Positions 39,769 through 48,049 of a stretch of DNA of 64,000 bases are shown here, one piece after another. The notes under the pieces are model-generated. The model saw only the letters and a program-made list of their open reading frames with translations. It was not told the DNA's origin and made no database searches. The DNA comes from Staphylococcus hyicus (GTDB lineage: Bacteria; Bacillota; Bacilli; Staphylococcales; Staphylococcaceae): positions 186,001 through 250,000 of the forward strand of contig NZ_CP008747.1 in NCBI RefSeq assembly GCF_000816085.1. Reading direction: 5' to 3'. The position numbers and the translations under genes were made by a program. Every line of letters begins with the position of its first letter. Position 1 is the first letter of the stretch.

Positions 39769-40662
39769 GTTTTAGTACTCTGTAATTTTAGGTATAAGTG
39801 AAACTTAGGGTCCCAATAAATCATTTGACCTTTAGTTTTAGTACTCTGTAATTTTAGGTATAAGTGAAACTTTAGCAACTTTTTTATAACTATCACCATT
39901 GTTTTAGTACTCTGTAATTTTAGGTATAAGTGAAACGGTAAAACAACGTACAAGTGAATTTGATAGGTTTTAGTACTCTGTAATTTTAGGTATAAGTGAA
40001 ACCGCTAAAGAGGCACTCTCAACTACTATCCGGTTTTAGTACTCTGTAATTTTAGGTATAAGTGAAACTGATGCCCCGGTCAAGCGTTTTTTGTTTGCTG
40101 TTTTAGTACTCTGTAATTTTAGGTATAAGTGAAACAAGATGGTTTAATAGCAGTATGGAATGGCAGTTTTAGTACTCTGTAATTTTAGGTATAAGTGAAA
40201 CAACTTTGACGTACTTCAACAATATTTTACTGTTTTAGTACTCTGTAATTTTAGGTATAAGTGAAACTTGATAACTTCGGTTTAGGTGATTTTATCAGTT
40301 TTAGTACTCTGTAATTTTAGGTATAAGTGAAACATTTTCTATGCATTACCTTTATGAAGGGGTGTTTTAGTACTCTGTAATTTTAGGTATAAGTGAAACT
40401 TCATGTCGCCTGTGGGCTTTGTTAAGTTAGTTTTAGTACTCTGTAATTTTAGGTATAAGTGAAACTTTGGTAGCCATTTACTTCACAAGAGAGGGTTTTA
40501 GTACTCTGAAATTTTAGGTATAAGTGAAACGAATATGTAGGTTCTAATATACTGTCACCTGTTTTAGTACTCTGTAATTTTAGGTATAAGTGAAACAGAA
40601 ATACTTGTAAACACAGCAAGCCTTGTGTTTTAGTACTCTGTAATTATAGTTATAGGTGAAAA
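39769..40662 (+). CRISPR. type II-A CRISPR array, 14 repeats and 13 spacers
   Basis: Repeats of 36 bp begin at 39769, 39835, 39901, 39967, 40033, 40100, 40166, 40232, 40298, 40364, 40430, 40495, 40561 and 40627. They start GTTTTAGTACTCTG and end AGTGAAAC. Twelve are identical, the one at 40495 has a single T-to-A change, and the last (40627-40662) has four changes. Spacers are 30 bp, except one of 31 (after the fifth repeat) and one of 29 (after the eleventh). All spacers differ. Crossing the anti-repeat at 40911-40942, the crRNA strand is plus. No spacer was seen to match elsewhere in this window. Confidence 0.97.
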
Positions 40663-40691
40663 AAAGAATAGAATTGGCGTTGTGCGCAGAT

Positions 40692-40730
40692 AGCTTAGTA
40701 CTTTGTGATTTTAGGTATTTTTATAAGTGT
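40692..40730 (+). repeat. ruined fifteenth CRISPR repeat
   Basis: TTAGTACTTTGTGATTTTAG followed by GTAT, a short T-rich insertion and TAAGTG still aligns with the CRISPR repeat, and it lies one spacer-length after the degenerate fourteenth copy. This is an old, decayed end of the array, distal to the leader. Confidence 0.6.
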
Positions 40731-40859
40731 TCTATACATGAAATATGTATGCGATCCACTTATTTTAGGGGTAACCTCATAAAATTGTTTAACTCAAAGA
40801 AACTAACGTTGTTTAGATAGAAGTTATAACACTCACTCCACAAAAATATCAGAAAATTC

Positions 40860-40887
40860 TTGACTCAAATGGATCTTATGATAAAAT
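40860..40887 (+). promoter_or_regulatory. tracrRNA promoter
   Basis: TTGACT (40860-40865), 16 bp, TAAAAT (40882-40887). The predicted start is near 40894, a few bases before the anti-repeat region. Confidence 0.6.
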
Positions 40888-40893
40888 AAATTT

Positions 40894-40993
40894 ACAAGTA
40901 CTTATTTGTGCTTATACCTAAAATTACAGAATCTACTAAAACAAGACTATATGTCGTGTTTATCCCACTAATTTATTAGTGGGAATTTTTTTG
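40894..40993 (+). ncRNA. tracrRNA
   Basis: An RNA of about 100 nt. The anti-repeat at 40911-40942 pairs with about 30 bases of the repeat, interrupted by one small bulge (C opposite ATC). After it come a short hairpin (AGACTATATGTCGTGTTT region) and a terminator stem CCCACTAA / TTAGTGGG (40964-40983) with seven T residues. The layout is the same as the S. aureus Cas9 tracrRNA. It lies between the array and cas9 and reads in the same direction. Confidence 0.9.
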
Positions 40994-41036
40994 TTCTTCT
41001 TTTATAATAGAATTTAAAAGGGAGGGCAATGTATAA

Positions 41037-44000
41037 ATGAATAATTATATACTAGGACTCGATATAGGTATTACCTCAGTTGGATACGGTATTGTAGATA
41101 GCGATACGCGTGAAATTAAAGATGCTGGGGTACGTTTATTTCCAGAAGCGAATGTAGACAATAATGAAGGTAGACGTAGTAAAAGGGGAGCGCGACGTTT
41201 AAAAAGAAGACGAATTCATAGACTTGATAGAGTGAAACATTTACTCGCAGAATATGATTTGTTGGACTTAACAAACATTCCTAAAAGTACGAATCCTTAC
41301 CAAACAAGAGTTAAAGGTCTTAATGAAAAGCTTAGTAAAGATGAATTGGTTATCGCATTATTACATATTGCTAAGCGTCGTGGCATTCATAATGTCAATG
41401 TAATGATGGATGATAATGATAGTGGCAACGAGCTGTCCACAAAGGACCAATTAAAAAAGAATGCTAAAGCGTTATCAGATAAATATGTGTGTGAATTACA
41501 ACTTGAACGATTTGAACAGGATTATAAAGTCCGTGGTGAGAAAAACAGGTTTAAGACAGAAGATTTCGTTAGAGAAGCACGTAAACTTTTAGAAACACAA
41601 TCAAAGTTTTTTGAGATTGATCAAACATTTATAATGCGTTATATAGAATTGATTGAAACAAGACGTGAATATTTTGAAGGTCCTGGCAAGGGGAGTCCTT
41701 TTGGTTGGGAAGGTAATATAAAAAAATGGTTTGAACAAATGATGGGTCACTGTACATATTTCCCTGAGGAACTTCGTAGTGTTAAATATTCGTATAGTGC
41801 AGAGCTTTTCAATGCATTGAATGATTTAAATAATTTAGTAATCACGCGTGATGAAGACGCAAAGCTTAATTACGGGGAAAAATTTCAGATTATTGAAAAT
41901 GTTTTTAAACAAAAGAAAACACCAAATTTAAAACAAATCGCTATAGAAATTGGAGTTCATGAGACAGAGATAAAAGGCTACCGTGTTAACAAATCAGGTA
42001 AACCCGAATTTACTCAATTCAAGCTATATCATGATTTGAAAAATATTTTTAAAGATCCAAAGTACTTAAATGACATACAATTAATGGATAATATTGCTGA
42101 AATAATTACTATATACCAAGATGCAGAGAGTATTATAAAAGAACTTAATCAATTACCAGAATTGCTTTCTGAAAGAGAAAAAGAAAAGATTAGTGCGCTC
42201 TCTGGATACTCTGGCACGCATCGATTATCTTTGAAGTGTATCAATCTGCTTTTAGATGATCTATGGGAAAGTTCTTTAAATCAAATGGAACTCTTTACAA
42301 AGTTGAATTTAAAACCTAAAAAGATAGACCTAAGCCAACAACATAAAATACCTTCAAAACTTGTAGATGATTTTATTTTATCTCCTGTTGTAAAACGTGC
42401 CTTCATTCAGTCTATTCAAGTCGTAAATGCCATAATCGATAAGTATGGATTACCTGAGGATATAATTATAGAACTTGCAAGAGAAAATAACAGTGATGAT
42501 AGAAGAAAATTTTTAAATCAACTTCAAAAACAAAATGAAGAAACCCGAAAACAAGTTGAAAAGGTGTTAAGAGAGTATGGTAATGATAATGCTAAAAGAA
42601 TCGTTCAAAAAATAAAACTTCATAATATGCAAGAAGGTAAGTGTTTATATTCTTTAAAAGATATTCCTCTTGAAGATTTATTAAGAAACCCTCACCACTA
42701 TGAAGTTGACCATATTATCCCACGTTCAGTGGCATTCGATAACTCTATGCATAATAAAGTGTTAGTAAGAGCGGATGAAAATAGTAAAAAAGGCAATAGA
42801 ACACCGTATCAGTATTTAAATTCAAGTGAATCTTCATTATCATATAATGAATTTAAGCAACATATTTTAAATTTAAGCAAAACAAAAGATCGTATTACTA
42901 AAAAGAAAAGAGAGTATCTTTTAGAAGAACGTGACATTAATAAATTTGATGTGCAAAAAGAGTTTATTAATCGTAATTTAGTAGATACGCGTTATGCGAC
43001 AAGAGAATTGACAAGTCTTTTAAAAGCATATTTTAGTGCCAATAATTTGGATGTTAAAGTTAAAACAATCAATGGTAGTTTTACCAATTATTTAAGAAAA
43101 GTGTGGAAGTTTGATAAAGATAGAAATAAAGGGTACAAACATCATGCAGAAGATGCATTGATTATTGCTAATGCCGATTTTCTGTTTAAACATAACAAAA
43201 AGCTGCGTAACATTAATAAAGTATTAGATGCTCCTAGTAAAGAAGTCGACAAAAAAAGAGTGACTGTACAAAGTGAAGATGAATATAACCAAATATTTGA
43301 AGATACTCAAAAGGCACAGGCCATTAAAAAGTTTGAAATTCGTAAATTTTCTCATCGCGTAGATAAGAAACCTAACCGTCAACTAATTAACGATACATTA
43401 TATTCTACTAGAAATATAGATGGTATCGAATATGTAGTTGAAAGTATTAAAGATATATACTCTGTTAATAATGATAAGGTAAAAACAAAATTCAAAAAAG
43501 ATCCCCATAGACTTTTAATGTACAGAAACGATCCTCAAACATTTGAAAAGTTTGAAAAAGTATTTAAACAATATGAAAGTGAAAAAAATCCATTTGCTAA
43601 ATACTATGAAGAGACAGGTGAGAAGATTAGAAAATTTTCTAAGACGGGTCAAGGCCCTTACATTAATAAAATAAAATACCTTAGAGAAAGATTAGGTAGA
43701 CATTGTGATGTAACAAATAAATATATAAATAGTAGAAATAAAATTGTCCAATTAAAAATTTATTCTTATAGATTTGATATTTACCAATATGGAAATAATT
43801 ACAAAATGATTACAATTAGTTATATAGATTTAGAACAAAAATCTAATTATTATTATATTTCGAGAGAAAAATATGAACAAAAAAAGAAAGATAAACAAAT
43901 AGATGATAGTTACAAGTTCATCGGAAGTTTTTATAAAAACGATATAATTAATTATAATGGTGAAATGTATAGAGTGATTGGTGTAAATGATTCTGAAAAA

Positions 44001-44192
44001 AATAAAATTCAGCTTGATATGATTGACATATCTATTAAAGATTATATGGAATTGAATAATATTAAAAAAACTGGCGTTATATACAAAACCATCGGTAAAT
44101 CAACAACGCATATTGAAAAATATACCACTGACATATTAGGCAATCTATATAAAGCTGCTCCACCTAAAAAGCCGCAACTCATTTTTAAATGA
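41037..44192 (+). CDS. cas9: CRISPR-associated endonuclease Cas9, compact S. aureus-type
   Basis: RNA-guided double-strand DNA nuclease, 1051 aa, collinear with S. aureus Cas9 (1053 aa). RuvC-I ILGLDIGITSVGYGIV holds Asp9; the arginine-rich bridge helix follows (RRSKRGARRLKRRRIHR). RuvC-II IIIELAREN is near residue 476. HNH VDHIIPRS has Asp558-His559 with Asn582 in NSKKGNR; RuvC-III HHAEDA has His703 and Asp706. All nuclease residues are present. In the C-terminal PAM-interacting domain the residues matching SaCas9 N986, R991, E993 and R1015 are Asp985, Lys990, Gln992 and Val1014. A GGGAGGG site precedes the ATG. The stop overlaps the cas1 frame. Confidence 0.97.
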   Translation: MNNYILGLDIGITSVGYGIVDSDTREIKDAGVRLFPEANVDNNEGRRSKRGARRLKRRRIHRLDRVKHLLAEYDLLDLTNIPKSTNPYQTRVKGLNEKLSKDELVIALLHIAKRRGIHNVNVMMDDNDSGNELSTKDQLKKNAKALSDKYVCELQLERFEQDYKVRGEKNRFKTEDFVREARKLLETQSKFFEIDQTFIMRYIELIETRREYFEGPGKGSPFGWEGNIKKWFEQMMGHCTYFPEELRSVKYSYSAELFNALNDLNNLVITRDEDAKLNYGEKFQIIENVFKQKKTPNLKQIAIEIGVHETEIKGYRVNKSGKPEFTQFKLYHDLKNIFKDPKYLNDIQLMDNIAEIITIYQDAESIIKELNQLPELLSEREKEKISALSGYSGTHRLSLKCINLLLDDLWESSLNQMELFTKLNLKPKKIDLSQQHKIPSKLVDDFILSPVVKRAFIQSIQVVNAIIDKYGLPEDIIIELARENNSDDRRKFLNQLQKQNEETRKQVEKVLREYGNDNAKRIVQKIKLHNMQEGKCLYSLKDIPLEDLLRNPHHYEVDHIIPRSVAFDNSMHNKVLVRADENSKKGNRTPYQYLNSSESSLSYNEFKQHILNLSKTKDRITKKKREYLLEERDINKFDVQKEFINRNLVDTRYATRELTSLLKAYFSANNLDVKVKTINGSFTNYLRKVWKFDKDRNKGYKHHAEDALIIANADFLFKHNKKLRNINKVLDAPSKEVDKKRVTVQSEDEYNQIFEDTQKAQAIKKFEIRKFSHRVDKKPNRQLINDTLYSTRNIDGIEYVVESIKDIYSVNNDKVKTKFKKDPHRLLMYRNDPQTFEKFEKVFKQYESEKNPFAKYYEETGEKIRKFSKTGQGPYINKIKYLRERLGRHCDVTNKYINSRNKIVQLKIYSYRFDIYQYGNNYKMITISYIDLEQKSNYYYISREKYEQKKKDKQIDDSYKFIGSFYKNDIINYNGEMYRVIGVNDSEKNKIQLDMIDISIKDYMELNNIKKTGVIYKTIGKSTTHIEKYTTDILGNLYKAAPPKKPQLIFK

Positions 44193-44203
44193 GGTATGGA
44201 ATA

Positions 44204-45106
44204 ATGTCGTGGAGAATTGTGTATGCTTCAGATGTTAGTAAGATGTCTTTGAACTTAAATAGTTTGAAAGTCACAAAAGGGGATTTGGAGGTTAAAATCC
44301 CCTTGAGTGATATTTTTGCGGTGGTGATTGAAGATTTAACAGTAACACTTACAGCAAGGCTGTTAGTTGAATTGTCAGATTACAATATTTTAGTGATTTT
44401 ATGTAATCAAAAGCATTTACCTGAATGTATGTTACAACCAATATCAGGTCATTATAGCCAGTATGGTCAAATGAAAGAGCAACTATCATGGGGACAATCT
44501 GAAAAAGATGCATTATGGAAAATGATTGTTCAACAAAAGATCAAAAATCAAGTTGCATGTATGGAACATAATGGTATTGATAAAGAAAGAACTGAAAAAA
44601 TGTTACAACTCAAATCTTCTGTTAAATTATTTGATCGTGAAAATATAGAGGGGCAGGCGGCTAAATACTACTTCAATAGCTTCTTTACCAATTTTACGAG
44701 GGATAACGATGATTTATTGGAAAATGCTGTATTAAATTATGGATACACTATTTTAAATTCAGCGATTGCACGTACGATTGTTGCTAAGGGATTAATGCCT
44801 GCTATGGGGATACACCACATTGGAGGACGAAATCATTTTAATTTAGCATCGGACTTAATTGAACCGTTTCGACCAATTGTAGATTTATATTTATTAAAAA
44901 ATCCACCTGATGATTTTATGACTAAACAGTATCGATTGAATTTAGTGAATTTATTACATGCTCGTGTTTATATTGATGGTAAAATGCAAACAGTTATACG
45001 AGCGATTGATATCATGGTTCAATCGATAATCGAATATTTTCGAGAAGGACAACCTCATTTAATTAAATTTCCTGAGCTTTGCAAATACGAGTTTTATGAG
45101 TTATAG
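44204..45106 (+). CDS. cas1: CRISPR adaptation integrase Cas1
   Basis: Integrates new spacers into the array as a complex with Cas2. The 300-aa protein has the N-terminal beta domain (MSWRIVYASDVSKMSLNLN) and the helical nuclease domain, with metal-binding candidates Glu in ENIEGQAAKYYF near 150 and His in GIHHIGGRNHFN, and acidic residues in DLIEPFRPIVD. An ATG at 44189 overlaps the cas9 stop, but the GAGG site fits the ATG at 44204 and gives the usual type II N-terminus. It overlaps cas2 by 11 bases. Confidence 0.95.
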   Translation: MSWRIVYASDVSKMSLNLNSLKVTKGDLEVKIPLSDIFAVVIEDLTVTLTARLLVELSDYNILVILCNQKHLPECMLQPISGHYSQYGQMKEQLSWGQSEKDALWKMIVQQKIKNQVACMEHNGIDKERTEKMLQLKSSVKLFDRENIEGQAAKYYFNSFFTNFTRDNDDLLENAVLNYGYTILNSAIARTIVAKGLMPAMGIHHIGGRNHFNLASDLIEPFRPIVDLYLLKNPPDDFMTKQYRLNLVNLLHARVYIDGKMQTVIRAIDIMVQSIIEYFREGQPHLIKFPELCKYEFYEL

Positions 45107-45362
45107 ATTTATGCGTGTCATTTTGATGTTCGATTTGCCGGTTGAAACTAAGCAACAAAGGCGCATTTATAGTAAGTTCAGGAAAAGGTTACTCGAAAAT
45201 GGTTTTTTAATGATGCAGTATTCAATATATATAAAGAGTGTTGCTAATAAAGATGCAGCACATTTTAGTGTTAATCAAGTAAAGCAGTTTTTGCCATCAG
45301 ACGGTCATGTACGTGTTTTAATCATTACTGAAAAGCAATATGAAAAATGCAAATATTATTAG
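45096..45362 (+). CDS. cas2: Cas2 with C-terminal frameshift
   Basis: Partner of Cas1 in spacer integration. The annotated frame gives 88 aa, beginning MSYRFMRVILMFDLPVET as type II Cas2 should, and ends abruptly at EKCKYY. At 45343-45347 there are five A residues; adding one A would continue the frame as MQILLGEEDQNIALLGDNRT and ILF to a stop at 45416-45418, restoring about 107 aa, the normal length. So the last 20 or so residues are lost by a single-base deletion or by a sequencing error. csn2 then starts 13 bp after the restored stop. Confidence 0.9.
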   Translation: MSYRFMRVILMFDLPVETKQQRRIYSKFRKRLLENGFLMMQYSIYIKSVANKDAAHFSVNQVKQFLPSDGHVRVLIITEKQYEKCKYY

Positions 45363-45431
45363 GTGAAGAGGATCAAAACATCGCATTATTAGGTGATAAT
45401 CGGACGATATTGTTCTAGGAGGACAGAACCG

Positions 45432-46433
45432 ATGAATGAAATGATTTGGGACATTAAGTGTAATGATTTAGACCGGGTATCTTTAAATATAGGTCATTAT
45501 ACTTCAATTTATAATGAACATGACACTAAAGAGGAGGACATCCTTCAAGTCATTAATGATTATTTTCAAAAGAGGAATTCTAATAAAAATGAAGTCATTA
45601 TCTTTGATGATATGAATCAAGAAACGGTGTCTTATGCTTCCTATCAAAGTTGGATACTAAATCACGAATTAGTGGAAAGAGAACATGGATTGGCTAGTAA
45701 TGCTATTTTAACAAAAAAGATTTTAAGGAATTTAGGAAATCATATAGAAATTGGTAGTTATTTCAATTCTATCAATGCATTACACGAGGATGTTTTGTCA
45801 TTGATTAAAAATGAATTGCCTATTTGTATAAAAAAGTTTGATTTTAAAGCCTTTATAAAATTATTGGAATTTCATTATGAAATTTGTGAAGATTATGATC
45901 GATTAATAGTGAGGCTTGAGAAAATCTTGCCTATTTTAGTTGAAGAAATGAATGCAATATCGGGTCAAAAAACACTATTGATTTATTTTTATCCGGAAGC
46001 GAATTTGAGCCCTAAAGAACAAGTACGTTTTCGCAAATGTTTGGAAAATTTAGCGGTTCCTATAATAGTTTTAACTGGTTCAATGCATTTTTTAAGTAAT
46101 GAATTAGAACATAATAACTATTTAAGAAATGGGGAACAGATGTTAACATCTAGTTTTATTAATCAGCTATGTTGGGATGCACCTTTAAACTTCAATGAGA
46201 CTGACATAAAACAAAGTTTAAATAAGTTTGTACACTTATATCAAGAAAAATTAGAATTACTGCCAACTGTTACCAATTATAAATTAGGCGGTATTATGCT
46301 TTTTGAACCTATTGATTTATATGTGGGTATTACTTATTTGAATCATATCGGTCAGTGTTTTGAATTAGACATTAAATATGATTTATTAAATATGCCTTTA
46401 CAGAAATATATTAAAAGTTTTGAAAAAAGTTAG
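45432..46433 (+). CDS. csn2: Csn2 family adaptation protein (large form)
   Basis: The fourth gene of the type II-A locus, 333 aa from the ATG at 45432, which follows TAGGAGG. Csn2 proteins form rings on DNA ends and are needed for spacer acquisition. The length matches the large Csn2 subgroup rather than the 220-aa S. pyogenes form. Segments EVIIFDDMN and TLLIYFYPEANLSPKEQ with a following VPIIVLTGS are the strand patterns of its degraded ABC-ATPase-like core; no P-loop is intact. Its presence supports class II-A. Confidence 0.8.
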   Translation: MNEMIWDIKCNDLDRVSLNIGHYTSIYNEHDTKEEDILQVINDYFQKRNSNKNEVIIFDDMNQETVSYASYQSWILNHELVEREHGLASNAILTKKILRNLGNHIEIGSYFNSINALHEDVLSLIKNELPICIKKFDFKAFIKLLEFHYEICEDYDRLIVRLEKILPILVEEMNAISGQKTLLIYFYPEANLSPKEQVRFRKCLENLAVPIIVLTGSMHFLSNELEHNNYLRNGEQMLTSSFINQLCWDAPLNFNETDIKQSLNKFVHLYQEKLELLPTVTNYKLGGIMLFEPIDLYVGITYLNHIGQCFELDIKYDLLNMPLQKYIKSFEKS

Positions 46434-46450
46434 ATTTAATAAATGGTATG

Positions 46451-46496
46451 AAGCGCCATCAAAGTTCATTGAAAAGTGAGTTTTGATGGCGCTTTG
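46451..46496. terminator. terminator behind the CRISPR operon
   Basis: AAGCGCCATCAAA (46451-46463) pairs with TTTTGATGGCGCTT (46481-46494). It separates csn2 from the convergent mntH. Confidence 0.75.
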
Positions 46497-46517
46497 AAAT
46501 GTTTAAACATAATATTG

Positions 46518-47840
46518 TTATACAATCTCCGTGAGGGTACTAATAATTAAATAAATGTTTAATAAGCATAAGATGATTGTTAAAATCCATCCAATGATGT
46601 TGACTAATTTTGTATTAACGAAAGGCGCGCCCATAATGCCCTTGTTGTTCGTTGCTACGATGAGTGGGATGATGCTGAGAGGTAAAGCAATGCTTAAAAA
46701 TACTTGAGTAAATATAAGTAAATCTTCTATACGTTGGGTGTCAGCGCCATAAATCAGCAAACATACAAAAACTGGTAAAATGGCAACTAATCGTGTAATG
46801 ACTCTACGTACCCAAGGTTTCATTTTCAAATGGATAAAGCCTTCCATTACAATTTGACCTGACAATGTGCCAGTGATGGTAGCGTTTTGTCCTGCCGCAA
46901 GTAAAGCCACCGCAAATAATGTACTTGTCACACCGCCACCAATGGCATTCGCAACATGTGATGTTTTTAAGGCGTCATATAATTCATAAAATCGCCCAAG
47001 ATCCTGGCTCGTACCATAAAATAATGCTGCACCTAAGATTAACAATAAACAATTCACTACAAAGGCCACTGACAATTGAATATTGGAGTCTAATTGTGCA
47101 AAATGAATCGCTGCTTTTTTTGAGGCATCATTTTGTCTATCGTATGATCTTGATTGCACAATAGAGGAGTGCAAATACAAATTGTGTGGCATTATCGTTG
47201 CGCCTATAATCCCTAATGACATGTAGAGTATTCCGTTGTTAGTAACAATATCTTGATGAGGAATAAACCCTTGTAATAATGCTGCGGTATCCGGCTTTGC
47301 CATATACACTTCAAATAAGAAAATAATGAAAATCGTAAATATGAGTACGCCGACGATAGCCTCAATTTTTCGGAAACCAAATTTCATGATTAGTAATAAT
47401 AAGAATACATCCACAATGGTAATCGTAGCGCCAATAATAAGCGGAATATGAAATAATAAATTCAACGCTATTGTACTGCCAATTACTTCAGCGATGTCTG
47501 TAGCGATGATGGCGAGTTCCGCGATGATCCATGCGACTATCGCATATTTTTGCGAAATCATTTTCCGGGTAACCTGTGCTAAATCCATGTCGCTCGCAAT
47601 CCCTAAGCGTGCGCTCATAGATTGTAAAAACATAGCACTTAAGCTAGAAATTAAGATGACAAATAATAAGATATAGCCATAGCTTGCGCCACCACCCATG
47701 GAGGTTATCCAATTGCCCGGGTCCATGTATCCGACAGCCACTAACAATCCAGGGCCTATAAATTTAGATAATCTTGAAAAATAAGAACCCTGTTCTTTAA
47801 AACTGACTGTATTGTTGATTTCTTCCAGGCTTTTGTTCAC
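46518..47840 (-). CDS. mntH: Nramp manganese transporter MntH
   Basis: A proton-driven Mn2+ importer of 440 aa with 11 predicted helices. The metal-binding motif DPGNW is in [15 protein letters not shown] near residue 40, and the helix 6 motif MPHNLYLHS near 218. The start is taken as the GTG at 47840 because GGAGGTG lies eight bases before it; the ATG at 47855 overlaps that site and has none of its own. A DtxR/MntR-type palindrome covers the promoter, so repression by Mn-loaded MntR is likely. Confidence 0.92.
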   Translation of the reverse strand: MNKSLEEINNTVSFKEQGSYFSRLSKFIGPGLLVAVGYMDPGNWITSMGGGASYGYILLFVILISSLSAMFLQSMSARLGIASDMDLAQVTRKMISQKYAIVAWIIAELAIIATDIAEVIGSTIALNLLFHIPLIIGATITIVDVFLLLLIMKFGFRKIEAIVGVLIFTIFIIFLFEVYMAKPDTAALLQGFIPHQDIVTNNGILYMSLGIIGATIMPHNLYLHSSIVQSRSYDRQNDASKKAAIHFAQLDSNIQLSVAFVVNCLLLILGAALFYGTSQDLGRFYELYDALKTSHVANAIGGGVTSTLFAVALLAAGQNATITGTLSGQIVMEGFIHLKMKPWVRRVITRLVAILPVFVCLLIYGADTQRIEDLLIFTQVFLSIALPLSIIPLIVATNNKGIMGAPFVNTKLVNIIGWILTIILCLLNIYLIISTLTEIV

Positions 47841-47864
47841 CTTAAGCACCTCCATATAATAAAT

Positions 47865-47913
47865 TTAGGTTAACCTAACAAAGTTATTATAAAATAATTC
47901 GCAAAGGTGTAAA
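47865..47913 (-). promoter_or_regulatory. mntH promoter with MntR-type operator
   Basis: On the minus strand TTTACA (47913-47908), 16 bp, TATAAT (47891-47886), then a perfect 14-bp palindrome TTAGGTTAACCTAA (47878-47865) at about the transcription start. It resembles the TTAGGTTNNCCTAA sites of DtxR-family metal repressors such as staphylococcal MntR. Confidence 0.75.
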
Positions 47914-47988
47914 GTCGAAAGTCTTGTTGAAATTATAAAAAAGATTAAATGGTTGATAAATCAGTGTAAATAGTGAAAAAAAGAAATA

Positions 47989-48022
47989 ACCATCCGCCTT
48001 ATTTAAGATTTAAGGGGATGGT
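47989..48022 (-). terminator. terminator of the GH3 transcript
   Basis: ACCATCCGCCTTA (47989-48001) and TAAGGGGATGGT (48011-48022) form a stem with one mismatch/bulge; on the minus strand the tail is T-rich. Confidence 0.65.
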
Positions 48023-48049
48023 AAATTCCTTTTTTATCATAGTAATTAT

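Noticed and set aside
39747-39953. A 68-residue ORF on the minus strand across the array start, with repeated FHLYLKLQSTKT units
   Set aside because: It is just the translation of CRISPR repeats; no ribosome site and no independent coding signal.
46434-46517. Looked for a second CRISPR array behind csn2, where many type II-A loci have theirs
   Set aside because: Only a terminator hairpin is present; no copy of the repeat was found on this side of the cas genes.
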